DNA of 64,000 nucleotides. It comes from Luzula sylvatica (lineage: Eukaryota; Streptophyta; Magnoliopsida; Poales; Juncaceae). The stretch spans positions 38,368,908-38,432,907 of the forward strand of contig OX326959.1 of assembly GCA_946800325.1 (NCBI GenBank), given 5' to 3'. The notes below the pieces were generated by a model. The model was given only the letters and a program-made list of their open reading frames with translations, did not search any database and had not been told where the DNA came from. Positions 50,601 through 63,480 of this stretch are shown here, in pieces. A program made the translations under genes and the position numbers. Within the stretch, counting starts at the first letter, position 1. Every line of letters begins with the position of its first letter.

Positions 50601-51070
50601 CTATTTTGGACTCTTTTAGAAAAAATTATAATTGATATTTTTTAAGGTGTTAGACTTCAGTTTTTGATTTTTTGCAAACAAATGTGAAAAATTCAAATTT
50701 GTATGTATTAGTCTTCAATCACGGAATTTTTTGGGAAAAACATGAAAAATGAAGTATTTTGCTCATTTTAGAGAACTATTTTGGTATTTTTCAGAAAAAA
50801 TGATAATTGATATTTTTGAAGGTGTTAGACTTCAGTTTTTCATTTTTTGCAAAAAATTGGAAAAATTGAAATTTGTATGTGTTAGTCTTCAATCACGGAA
50901 TGTTTTGAGAAAATCATGAAAAATGAAGTATTTTGCTCATTTTAGAGAACTATTTTTGTCTTTTTTAGAAAAAATGATAATTGATATTTTTGAAGGTGTT
51001 AGACTTCAGTTTTTGATTTTTTGCAAAAAATAGGAAAAATAGAAATTTGTATGTGTTAGTCTTCAATCAC
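47670..51070 (+). repeat. Mixed satellite stretch with long-range matches and one local duplication
   Basis: About 19-20 monomers with no local HOR of more than one unit that I can see. A gatacttgat variant occurs at 48,886 and 49,060, a one-monomer duplication. From ~49,000 to ~49,850 the order tcacggag with aaaaaacatg, ggaccc with gtaagact, caattacgg, and ggcttcag with tttttacaaaaaattgg follows 17.9-18.7 kb at an offset near 31,121. From 49,900 monomers are unusually diverged: ttttagatttttt (49,965), atttatgact (50,083), gattattgat (50,280), tttttttttaaaaaatagg (50,500). Confidence 0.65.
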
Positions 51071-54000
51071 GAAGTTTTTTGAGAAAAACATTAAAAATGA
51101 AGTATTTTGCTTATTTTAGAGAACTATTGTGGACTCTTTTAGAAAAAATTTTAATTGATATTTTTTAAGGTGTTAGACTTCAGTTTTTGATTTTTTGGAA
51201 AAAAATGGAAAAATTCAAATTTGTATGTGTTAGTCTTCAATCACGGAATTTTTTGAGAAAAACATGAAAAATGAAGTATTCTGCTCATTTTAGAGAACTA
51301 TTTTGGTCTTTTTGAGAAAAAATGATAATTGATATTTTTGAAGGTGTTAGGCTTCAGTTTTTTATTTTTTACAAAAAAATGGAAAAATTGAAATTTGTAT
51401 GTGTTAGTCTTCAATCACGGAATTTTTTTAGAAAATCATGAAAAATGAAGTATTTTGCTCATTTTAGAGAACTATTTTGGCCTTTTTTAGAAAATATGAT
51501 AATTGATATTTTTGAAGGTGGTTAGACTTCAGTTTTTGATTTTATGCAAAAAATAGGAAAAATAGAAATTTGTATGTGTTAGTCTTCAATCACGAAGTTT
51601 TTTGAGAAAAACATGAAAAATGAAGTATTTTGCTCATTTTAGAGAACTATTTTGGTCTTTTTTAGAAAAAATGATAATTGATATTTTTGAAGGTGTTAGA
51701 CTTCAGTTTTTGATTTTATGCAAAAAATAGGTAAAATAGAAATTTGTATGTGTTAGTCTTCAATCCCGGAGTTTTTTGAGAAAAACATGAAAAATGAAGT
51801 ATTTTGCTCATTTTAGAGAACTATTTTGGTATTTTTCAGAAAAAATGATAATTGATATTTTTGAAGGTGTTAGACTTCAGTTTTTTATTTTTTGCAAAAA
51901 ATTGGAAAAATTGAAATTTATATGTGTTAGTCTTCAATCACGGAATGTTTTGAGAAAATCATGAAAAATGAAGTATTTTGCTCATTTTAAAGAACTATTT
52001 TGGTCTTTTTTAGAAAAAATGATAATTGATATTTTTGAAGGTGTTGGACTTCAGTTTTTGATATTTTGCAAAAAATAGGAAAAATAGAAATTTTTATGTG
52101 TTAGTCTTCAATCACGAAGTTTTTTGAGAAAAACATTAAAAATGAAGTATTTTGCTTATTTTAGAGAACTATTTTGGACTCTTTTAGAAAAAATTATAAT
52201 TGATATTTTTTAAGGTGTTAGACTTCAGTTTTTGATTTTTTGCAAAAAAATGGAAAAATTCAAATTTGTATGTGTTAGACTTCAATCACGGAATTTTTTG
52301 AGAAAAACATGAAAAATGAAGTATTTTGCTCATTTTAGAGAACTATTTTGGTCTTTTTGAGAAAAAATGATAATTGATATTTTTGAAGGTGTTAGGCTTC
52401 AGTTTTTTATTTTTTACAAAAAATTGGAAAAATTAAAATTTGAATGTGTTAGTCTTCAATCACGGAATTTTTTGAGAAAAATATGAAAAATGAAGTATTT
52501 TGCTCATTTTAGAGAACTATTTTGGTCTTTTGTAGAAAAAATGATAATTGATATTTTTGAAGGTGTTAGACTTCAGTTTTTGATTTTTTGCAAAAAATTG
52601 GAAAAATTGAAATTTGTATGTGTTAGTCTTCAATCAAGGAATTTTTTGAGAAAATCATGAAAAATGAAGTATTTTGCTCATTTTAGAGAACTATTTTGGT
52701 CATTTTTAGAAAAAATGATAATTGATATTTTTGAAGGTGTTAGACTTCAGTTTTTGATTTTATGCAAAAAATAGGAAAAATAGAAATTTGTATGTGTTAG
52801 TCTTCAATCCCGGAGTTTTTTGAGAAAAACATGAAAAATGAAGTATTTTGCTCATTTTAGAGAACTATTTTGGTCTTTTTTAGAAAAAATGATAATTGAT
52901 ATTTTTGAAGGTGTTAGACTTAAGTTTTTGATTTTTTGCAAAAAATAGGAAAATTAGAAATTTGTATGTGTTAGTCTTCAATCACGAAGTTTTTTGAGAA
53001 AAACATTAAAAATGAAGTATTTTGCTCATTTTAGAGAACTATTTTGGTCTTTTTTAGAAAAAATGATAATTGATATTTTTTAAGGTGTTAGACTTCAGTT
53101 TTTGATTTTTTGCAAAAAAATGGAAAAATTCAAATTTGTATGTGTTAGTCTTCTATCACGGAATTTTTTGGGAAAAACATGAAAAATGAAGTATTTTGCT
53201 CATTTTAGAGAACTATTTTGGTATTTTTCAGAAAAAATGATAATTGATATTTTTGAAGGTGTTAGACTTCAGTTTTTTATTTTTTGCATAAAATTGGAAA
53301 AATTGAAATTTGTATGTGTTAGTCTTCAATCACGGAATGTTTTGAGAAAATCATGAAAAATGAAGTATTTTGCTCATTTTAGAGAACTATTTTGGTCTTT
53401 TTTAGAAAAATGATAATTGATATTTTTGAAGGTGTTAGACTTCAGTTTTTGATTTTTTGCAAAAAATTGGAAAAATTGAAATTTGTATGTGTTAGTCTTC
53501 AATCACGGATTTTTTTGAGAAAATCATGAAAAATGAAGTATTTTGCTCATTTTAGAGAACCATTTTGGTCTTTTTTAGAAAAAATGATAATTGATATTTT
53601 TGAAGGTGTAAGACTTCAGTTTTTGATTTTATGCAAAAAATAGGAAAAATAGAAATTTGTATGTGTTAGTCTTCAATCCCGGAGTTTTTTGAGAAAAACA
53701 TGAAAAATGAAGTATTTTGCCCATTTTAGAGAACTATTTTGGTCTTTTTTAGAAAAAATGATAATTGATATTTTTGAAGGTGTTAGACTTCAGTTTTTGA
53801 TTTTTTGCAAAAAATAGGAAAAATAGAAATTTGTATGTGTTAGTCTTCAATAACGAAGTTTTTTGAGAAAAACATTAAAAATGAAGTATTTTGCTCATTT
53901 TAGAGAACTATTTTGGACTCTTTTAGAAAAAATTATATTTGATATTTTTTAAGGTGTTAGACTTCAGTTTTTGATTTTTTGCAAAAAATAGGAAAAATTG

Positions 54001-55830
54001 AAATTTGTATGTGTTAGTCTTCAATAACGGATTTTTTTGAGAAAATCATGAAAAATGTAGTATTTTTCTCATTTTAGAGAACTATTTTGGCCTTTTTTAG
54101 AAAAATGATAATTGATATTTTTGAAGGTATTAGACTTCAGGTTTTAATTTTTTGCAAAAAAATTGGAAAAATTGAAATTTGTATGTGTTAGTCTTCAATA
54201 ACGGATTTTTTTGAGAAAATCATGAAAAATGAAGTATTTTTCTCATTTTAGAGAACTATTTTGGCCTTTTTTAGAAAAATGATAATTGATATTTTTGAAG
54301 GTGTTAGATTTCAGGTTTTGATTTTTTGCAAAAAATTGGAAAAATTGAAATTTGTATGTGTTAGTCTTCAATCACGGAATTTTTTGAGAAAATCATGAAA
54401 AATGAAGTATTTTTCTCATTTTAGAGAACTATTTTGGTCTTTTTTAGAAAAAATGATAATTAATATTTTTGAAGGTGTTAGACTTCAGTTTTTGATTTTT
54501 TGCAAAAAATAGGAAAAATTAAAATTTATATGTGTTAGTCTTCAATCACGGAGTTTTTTGAGAAAAAGATGAAAAATGAAGTATTTTGCTCATTTTGGAG
54601 AACTATTTTGGACCCTTTTAGAAAAAATGATAATTGATATTTTTTAAGTTGTTAGACTTCCGTTTTTGATTTTTTGCAAAAAAATGGAAAAATTGAAATT
54701 TGTATGTGTTAGTCTTCAATCACGGAATTTTTTGAGAAAAACATGAAAAATGAAGTATTTTGCTCATTTTAGAGAACTATTTTGGTCTTTTTCAAAAAAA
54801 TGATAATTGATATTTTTGAAGGTGTTAGGCTTCAGTTTTTTATTTTTTGCAAAAAATTGGAAAAATAGAAATTTGAACGTGTTAGTCTTCAATCACGGAA
54901 TTTTTTGAGAAAAACATGAAAAATTAAGTATTTTGCTCTTTTTAGAGAACTATTTTGGTCTTTTTCAGAAAAAATGAAAATTGATATTTTTGAAGGTGTT
55001 AGACTTCAGTTTTTTATTTTTTGCACAAAATTGGAAAAATTGAAATTTGTATGTGTTAGTGTTCAATCACGGAATTTTTTGAGAAAATCATGAAAAATGA
55101 AGTATTTTGCTCATTTTAGAGAACTATTTTGGTCTTTTTTAGAAAAAATGATAATTGATATTTTTGAAGGTGTTAGACTTCAGTTTTTGATTTTTTGCAA
55201 AAAATTGGAAAAATTGAAATTTGTATGTGTTAGTCTTCAATCAAGGAATTTTTTGAGAAAATCATGAAAAATGAAGTATTTTGCTCATTTTAGAGAACTA
55301 TTTTGGTCATTTTTAGAAAAAATGATAATTGATATTTTTGAAGGTGTTAGACTTCAGTTTTTGATTTTATGCAAAAAATAGGAAAAATAGAAATTTGTAT
55401 GTGTTAGTCTTCAATCCCGGAGTTTTTTGAGAAAAACATGAAAAATGAAGTATTTTGCTCATTTTAGAGAACTATTTTGGTCTTTTTTAGAAAAAATGAT
55501 AATTGATATTTTTGAAGGTGTTAGACTTAAGTTTTTGATTTTTTGAAAAAAATAGGAAAAATAGAAATTTGTATGTGTTAGTCTTCAATCACGAAGTTTT
55601 TTGAGAAAAACATTAAAAATGAAGTATTTTGCTTATTTTAGAGAACTATTTTGGACTCTTTTAGAAAAAATTATAATTGATATTTTTTAAGGTGTTAGAC
55701 TTCAGTTTTTGATTTTTTGCAAAAAAATGGAAAAATTCAAATTTGTATGTGTTAGTCTTCTATCACGGAATTTTTTGGGAAAAACATGAAAAATGAAGTA
55801 TTTTGCTCATTTTAGAGAACTATTTTGGTA
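51070..55830 (+). repeat. Copy of the 28-35 kb region (11-monomer HOR and right flank)
   Basis: The gaaggtggttagac monomer of the 11-monomer HOR reappears once at 51,516. It is followed by aataggtaaaatag, ttttgatattttgc, gttagacttc and ttttgtag, as in one HOR unit. The flank continues with gcataaaa (53,286 against 32,421), gtattaga (54,127 against 33,261) and gacttaag (55,524 against 34,658), at a steady offset near 20,865. Only one full 11-monomer unit lies here against three upstream. A pair of taacggattt monomers (54,021 and 54,195) is a local addition. Confidence 0.75.
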
Positions 55831-58610
55831 TTTTTCAGAAAAAATGATAATTGATATTTTTGAAGGTGTTAGACTTCAGTTTTTTATTTTTTGCATAAAA
55901 TTGGAAAAATTGAAATTTGTATGTGTTAGTCTTCAATCACGGAATGTTTTGAGAAAATCATGAAAAATGAAGTATTTTGCTCATTTTAGAGAACTATTTT
56001 GGTCTTTTTTAGAAAAATGATAATTGATATTTTTGAAGGTGTTAGACTTCAGTTTTTGATTTTTTGCAAAAAATTGGAAAAATTGAAATTTGTATGTGTT
56101 AGTCTTCAATCACGGAATGTTTTGAGAAAATCATGAAAAATGAAGTATTTTGCCCATTTTAGAGAACTATTTTGGTCTTTTTTAGAAAAAATGATAATTG
56201 ATATTTTTGAAGGTGTTAGACTTCAGTTTTTGATTTTTTGCAAAAAATAGGAAAAATAGAAATTTGTATGTGTTAGTCTTCAATAACGAAGTTTTTTGAG
56301 AAAAACATTAAAAATGAAGTATTTTGCTCATTTTAGAGAACTATTTTGGACTCTTTTAGAAAAAATTATAATTGATATTTTTTAAGGTGTCAGACTTCAG
56401 TTTTTGATTTTTTGCAAAAAATAGGAAAAATTGAAATTTGTATGTGTTAGTCTTCAATCACGGAATTTTTTTAGAAAATCATGAAAAATGAAGTATTTTG
56501 CTCATTTTAGAGAACTATTTTGGCCTTTTTTAGAAAAATGATAATTGATATTTTTGAAGGTGTTAGACTTCAGGTTTTGATTTTTTGCAAAAAATTGGAA
56601 AAATTGAAATTTGTATGTGTTAGTCTTCAATCACGGATTTTTTTGAGAAAATCATGAAAAATGAAGTATTTTTCTCATTTTAGAGAACTATTTTGGCCTT
56701 TTTTAGAAAAATGATAATGGATATTTTTGAAGGTGTTAGATTTCAGGTTTTGATTTTTTGCAAAAAATTGGAAAAATTGAAATTTGTATGTGTTAGTCTT
56801 CAATCACGGAATTTTTTGAGAAAATCATGAAAAATGAAGTATTTTTCTCATTTTAGAGAACTATTTTGGTCTTTTTTAGAAAAAATGATAATTAATATTT
56901 TTGAAGGTGTTAGACTTCAGTTTTTGATTTTTTGCAAAAAATAGGAAAAATTGAAATTTGTATGTGTTAGTCTTCAATCACGGAGTTTTTTGAGAAAAAG
57001 ATGAAAAATGAAGTATTTTGCTCATTTTGGAGAACTATTTTGGACCCTTTTAGAAAAAATGATAATTGATATTTTTTAAGGTGTTAGACTTCTGTTTTTG
57101 ATTTTTTGCAAAAAAATGGAAAAATTGAAATTTGTATGTGTTAGTCTTCAATCACGGAATTTTTTGAGAAAAAGATGAAAAATGAAGTATTTTGCTCATT
57201 TTAGAGAACTATTTTGGTCTTTTTCAGAAAAAATGATAATTGATATTTTTGAAGGTGTTAGACTTCAGTTTTTTATTTTTTGCATAAAATTGGAAAAATT
57301 GAAATTTGTATGTGTTAGTCTTCAATCACGGAATGTTTTGAGAAAATCATGAAAAATGAAGTATTTTGCTCATTTTAGAGAACTATTTTGGTCTTTTTTA
57401 GAAAAATGATAATTGATATTTTTGAAGGTGTTAGACTTCAGTTTTTGATTTTTTGCAAAAAATTGGAAAAATTGAAATTTGTATGTGTTAGTCTTCAATC
57501 ACGGAATGTTTTGAGAAAATCATGAAAAATGAAGTATTTTGCCCATTTTAGAGAACTATTTTGGTCTTTTTTAGAAAAAATGATAATTGATATTTTTGAA
57601 GGTGTTAGACTTCAGTTTTTGATTTTTTGCAAAAAATAGGAATAATAGAAATTTGTATGTGTTAGTCTTCAATAACGAAGTTTTTTGAGAAAAACATTAA
57701 AAATGAAGTATTTTGCTCATTTTAGAGAACTATTTTGGACTCTTTTAGAAAAAATTATAATTGATATTTTTTAAGGTGTCAGACTTCAGTTTTTGATTTT
57801 TTGCAAAAAATAGGAAAAATTGAAATTTGTATGTGTTAGTCTTCAATCACGGAATTTTTTTAGAAAATCATGAAAAATGAAGTATTTTGCTCATTTTAGA
57901 GAACTATTTTGGCCTTTTTTAGAAAAATGATAATTGATATTTTTGAAGGTGTTAGACTTCAGGTTTTGATTTTTTGCAAAAAATTGGAAAAATTGAAATT
58001 TGTATGTGTTAGTCTTCAATCACGGATTTTTTTGAGAAAATCATGAAAAATGAAGTATTTTTCTCATTTTAGAGAACTATTTTGGCCTTTTTTAGAAAAA
58101 TGATAATGGATATTTTTGAAGGTGTTAGATTTCAGGTTTTGATTTTTTGCAAAAAATTGGAAAAATTGAAATTTGTATGTGTTAGTCTTCAATCACGGAA
58201 TTTTTTGAGAAAATCATGAAAAATGAAGTATTTTTCTCATTTTAGAGAACTATTTTGGTCTTTTTTAGAAAAAATGATAATTAATATTTTTGAAGGTGTT
58301 AGACTTCAGTTTTTGATTTTTTGCAAAAAATAGGAAAAATTGAAATTTGTATGTGTTAGTCTTCAATCACGGAGTTTTTTGAGAAAAAGATGAAAAATGA
58401 AGTATTTTGCTCATTTTGGAGAACTATTTTGGACCCTTTTAGAAAAAATGATAATTGATATTTTTTAAGGTGTTAGACTTCCGTTTTTGATTTTTTGCAA
58501 AAAAATGGAAAAATTGAAATTTGTATGTGTTAGTCTTCAATCACGGAATTTTTTGAGAAAAAGATGAAAAATGAAGTATTTTGCTCATTTTAGAGAACTA
58601 TTTTGGTCTT
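55830..58610 (+). repeat. 8-monomer (1,389 bp) tandem duplication
   Basis: Units join near 57,220. Markers at 1,389 bp: gcataaaa (55,893 and 57,282), gataatggat (56,713 and 58,102), gtcagacttcag, caggttttg twice per unit, gataattaatattt, agaaaaagatg and ggaccc. Differences seen are cttctg against cttccg (~57,091 and ~58,480) and aataatag near 57,642. Confidence 0.8.
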
Positions 58611-59310
58611 TTTCAGAAAAAATGATAATTGATATTTTTGAAGGTGTTAGGCTTCAGTTTTTTATTTTTTGCAAAAAATTGGAAAAATAGAAATTTGAAT
58701 GTGTTAGTCTTCAATCACGGAATTTTTTGAGAAAAACATGAAAAATTAAGTATTTTGCTCATTTTAGAGAACTATTTTGGTCTTTTTCAGAAAAAATGAT
58801 AATTGATATTTTTGAAGGTGTTAGACTTCAGTTTTTTATTTTTTGCACAAAATTGGAAAAATTGAAATTTGTATGTGTTAGTCTTCAATCACGGAATTTT
58901 TTGAGAAAATCATGAAAAATGAAGTATTTTGCTCATTTTAGAGAACTATTTTGGTCTTTTTTAGAAAAAATGATAATTGATATTTTTGAAGGTGTTAGAC
59001 TTCAGTTTTTGATTTTTTGCAAAAAATTGGAAAAATTGAAATTTGTATGTGTTAGTCTTCAATCAAGGAATTTTTTGAGAAAATCATGAAAAATGAAGTA
59101 TTTTGCTCATTTTAGAGAACTATTTTGGTCTTTTTTAGAAAAAATGATAATTGATATTTTTGAAGGTGTTAGACTTCAGTTTTTGATTTTATGAAAAAAA
59201 TAGGAAAAATAGAAATTTGTATGTGTTAGTCTTCAATCCCGGAGTTTTTTAAGAAAAACATGAGAAATGAAGTATTTTGCTCATTTTAGAGAACTATTTT
59301 GGTCTTTTTT
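58610..59310 (+). repeat. Satellite monomers leading into the 12-monomer HOR
   Basis: Four monomers: ggcttcag with gaatgtg; aaattaag with ttgcacaaaattgg; tcaagg; and ttttatgaaaaaaatagg with tcccggag, ttttttaag and catgagaaatg. They recur almost unchanged at the end of the window (atgaaaaaaa at 59,191 and 63,885), an offset of 4,694 bp. Confidence 0.72.
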
Positions 59311-62300
59311 AGAAAAAATGATAATTGATATTTTTGAAGGTGTTAGACTTCAGTTTTTGATTTTTTGCAAAAAATAGGAAAAATAGAAATTTGTATGTGT
59401 TAGTCTTCAATCACGAAGTTTTTTGAGAAAAACATTAAAAATGAAGTATTTTGCTTATTTTAGAGAACTATTTTGGACTCTTTTAGAAAAAATTATAATT
59501 GATATTTTTTAAGGTGTTAGACTTCAGTTTTTGTTTTTTTGCAAAAAAATGGAAAAATTCAAATTTGTATGTGTTAGACTTCAATCACGGAATTTTTTGA
59601 GAAAAACATGAAAAATGAAGTATTTTGCTCATTTTAGAGAACTATTTTGGTCTTTTTGAGAAAAAATGATAATTGATATTTTTGAAGGTGTTAGGCTTCA
59701 GTTTTTTATTTTTTACAAAAAATTTGAAAAATTAAAATTTGAATGTGTTAGTCTTCAATCACGGAATTTTTTGAGAAAAACATGAAAAATGAAGTATTTT
59801 GCTCATTTTAGAGAACTATTTTGGTCTTTTTTAGAAAAAATGATAATTGATATTTTTGAAGGTGTTAGACTTCAGTTTTTGATTTTTTGCAAAAAATTGG
59901 AAAAATTGAAATTTGTATGTGTTAGTCTTCAATCAAGGAATTTTTTGAGAAAATCATGAAAAATGAAGTATTTTGCTCATTTTAGAGAACTATTTTGGTC
60001 ATTTTTAGAAAAAATGATAATTGATATTTTTGAAGGTGTTAGACTTCAGTTTTTGATATTATGCAAAAAATAGGAAAAATAGAAATTGTTATGTGTTAGT
60101 CTTCAATCCCGGAGTTTTTTGAGAAAAACATGAAAAATGAAGTATTTTGCTCATTTTAGAGAACTATTTTGGTCTTTTTTAGAAAAAATGATAATTGATA
60201 TTTTTCAAGGTGTTAGACTTCAGTTTTTGATTTTTTGCAAAAAATAGGAAAAATAGAAATTTGTATGTGTTAGTCTTCAATAACGAAGTTTTTTGAGAAA
60301 AACATTAAAAATGAAGTATTTTGCTCATTTTAGAGAACTATTTTGGACTCTTTTAGAAAAAATTATAATTGATATTTTTTAAGGTGTCAGACTTCAGTTT
60401 TTGATTTTTTGCAAAAAATAGGAAAAATTGAAATTTGTATGTGTTAGTCTTCAATCACGGAATTTTTTTAGAAAATCATGAAAAATGAAGTATTTTGCTC
60501 ATTTTAGAGAACTATTTTGGCCTTTTTTAGAAAAATGATAATTGATATTTTTGAAGGTGTTAGACTTCAGGTTTTGATTTTTTGCAAAAAATTGGAAAAA
60601 TTGAAATTTGTATGTGTTAGTCTTCAATCACGGATTTTTTTGAGAAAATCATGAAAAATGAAGTATTTTTCTCATTTTAGAGAACTATTTTGGCCTTTTT
60701 TAGAAAAATGATAATGGATATTTTTGAAGGTGTTAGATTTCAGGTTTTGATTTTTTGCAAAAAATTGGAAAAATTGAAATTTGTATGTGTTAGTCTTCAA
60801 TCACGGAATTTTTTGAGAAAATCATGAAAAATGAAGTATTTTTCTCATTTTAGAGAACTATTTTGGTCTTTTTTAGAAAAAATGATAATTAATATTTTTG
60901 AAGGTGTTAGACTTCAGTTTTTGATTTTTTGCAAAAAATAGGAAAAATTGAAATTTGTATGTGTTAGTCTTCAATCACGGAGTTTTTTGAGAAAAAGATG
61001 AAAAATGAAGTATTTTGCTCATTTTGGAGAACTATTTTGGACCCTTTTAGAAAAAATGATAATTGATATTTTTTAAGGTGTTAGACTTCCGTTTTTGATT
61101 TTTTGCAAAAAAATGGAAAAATTGAAATTTGTATGTGTTAGTCTTCAATCACGGAATTTTTTGAGAAAAAGATGAAAAATGAAGTATTTTGCTCATTTTA
61201 GAGAACTATTTTGGTCTTTCTCAGAAAAAATGATAATTGATATTTTTGAAGGTGTTAGGCTTCAGTTTTTTATTTTTTGCAAAAAATTGGAAAAATAGAA
61301 ATTTGAATGTGTTAGTCTTCAATCACGGAATTTTTTGAGAAAAACATGAAAAATTAAGTATTTTGCTCATTTTAGAGAACTATTTTGGTCTTTTTCAGAA
61401 AAAATGATAATTGATATTTTTGAAGGTGTTAGACTTCAGTTTTTGATTTTTTGCAAAAAATAGGAAAAATAGAAATTTGTATGTGTTAGTCTTCAATCAC
61501 GAAGTTTTTTGAGAAAAACATTAAAAATGAAGTATTTTGCTTATTTTAGAGAACTATTTTGGACTCTTTTAGAAAAAATTATAATTGATATTTTTTAAGG
61601 TGTTAGACTTCAGTTTTTGTTTTTTTGCAAAAAAATGGAAAAATTCAAATTTGTATGTGTTAGACTTCAATCACGGAATTTTTTGAGAAAAACATGAAAA
61701 ATGAAGTATTTTGCTCATTTTAGAGAACTATTTTGGTCTTTTTGAGAAAAAATGATAATTGATATTTTTGAAGGTGTTAGGCTTCAGTTTTTTATTTTTT
61801 ACAAAAAATTTGAAAAATTAAAATTTGAATGTGTTAGTCTTCAATCACGGAATTTTTTGAGAAAAACATGAAAAATGAAGTATTTTGCTCATTTTAGAGA
61901 ACTATTTTGGTCTTTTTTAGAAAAAATGATAATTGATATTTTTGAAGGTGTTAGACTTCAGTTTTTGATTTTTTGCAAAAAATTGGAAAAATTGAAATTT
62001 GTATGTGTTAGTCTTCAATCAAGGAATTTTTTGAGAAAATCATGAAAAATGAAGTATTTTGCTCATTTTAGAGAACTATTTTGGTCATTTTTAGAAAAAA
62101 TGATAATTGATATTTTTGAAGGTGTTAGACTTCAGTTTTTGATATTATGCAAAAAATAGGAAAAATAGAAATTGTTATGTGTTAGTCTTCAATCCCGGAG
62201 TTTTTTGAGAAAAACATGAAAAATGAAGTATTTTGCTCATTTTAGAGAACTATTTTGGTCTTTTTTAGAAAAAATGATAATTGATATTTTTGAAGGTGTT

Positions 62301-63480
62301 AGACTTCAGTTTTTGATTTTTTGCAAAAAATAGGAAAAATAGAAATTTGTATGTGTTAGTCTTCAATAACGAAGTTTTTTGAGAAAAACATTAAAAATGA
62401 AGTATTTTGCTCATTTTAGAGAACTATTTTGGACTCTTTTAGAAAAAATTATAATTGATATTTTTTAAGGTGTCAGACTTCAGTTTTTGATTTTTTGCAA
62501 AAAATAGGAAAAATTGAAATTTGTATGTGTTAGTCTTCAATCACGGAATTTTTTTAGAAAATCATGAAAAATGAAGTATTTTGCTCATTTTAGAGAACTA
62601 TTTTGGCCTTTTTTAGAAAAATGATAATTGATATTTTTGAAGGTGTTAGACTTCAGGTTTTGATTTTTTGCAAAAAATTGGAAAAATTGAAATTTGTATG
62701 TGTTAGTCTTCAATCACGGATTTTTTTGAGAAAATCATGAAAAATGAAGTATTTTTCTCATTTTAGAGAACTATTTTGGCCTTTTTTAGAAAAATGATAA
62801 TGGATATTTTTGAAGGTGTTAGATTTCAGGTTTTGATTTTTTGCAAAAAATTGGAAAAATTGAAATTTGTATGTGTTAGTCTTCAATCACGGAATTTTTT
62901 GAGAAAATCATGAAAAATGAAGTATTTTTCTCATTTTAGAGAACTATTTTGGTCTTTTTTAGAAAAAATGATAATTAATATTTTTGAAGGTGTTAGACTT
63001 CAGTTTTTGATTTTTTGCAAAAAATAGGAAAAATTGAAATTTGTATGTGTTAGTCTTCAATCACGGAGTTTTTTGAGAAAAAGATGAAAAATGAAGTATT
63101 TTGCTCATTTTGGAGAACTATTTTGGACCCTTTTAGAAAAAATGATAATTGATATTTTTTAAGGTGTTAGACTTCCGTTTTTGATTTTTTGCAAAAAAAT
63201 GGAAAAATTGAAATTTGTATGTGTTAGTCTTCAATCACGGAATTTTTTGAGAAAAAGATGAAAAATGAAGTATTTTGCTCATTTTAGAGAACTATTTTGG
63301 TCTTTCTCAGAAAAAATGATAATTGATATTTTTGAAGGTGTTAGGCTTCAGTTTTTTATTTTTTGCAAAAAATTGGAAAAATAGAAATTTGAATGTGTTA
63401 GTCTTCAATCACGGAATTTTTTGAGAAAAACATGAAAAATTAAGTATTTTGCTCATTTTAGAGAACTATTTTGGTCTTTT
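59310..63480 (+). repeat. 12-monomer (2,086 bp) tandem duplication
   Basis: Units join near 61,395. Markers at exactly 2,086 bp: cagtttttgttttttt (59,525 and 61,611), gatattatgc, aaattgttatg, taacgaag, gtcagactt, gataatggat (60,710 and 62,796), and gtctttctcag near 61,215 and 63,301. The only difference I noticed is tttttcaagg near 60,203 against tttttgaagg. The join lies in sub-unit A, where a tcag monomer runs into the tttttgattttttgc class. Confidence 0.85.
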
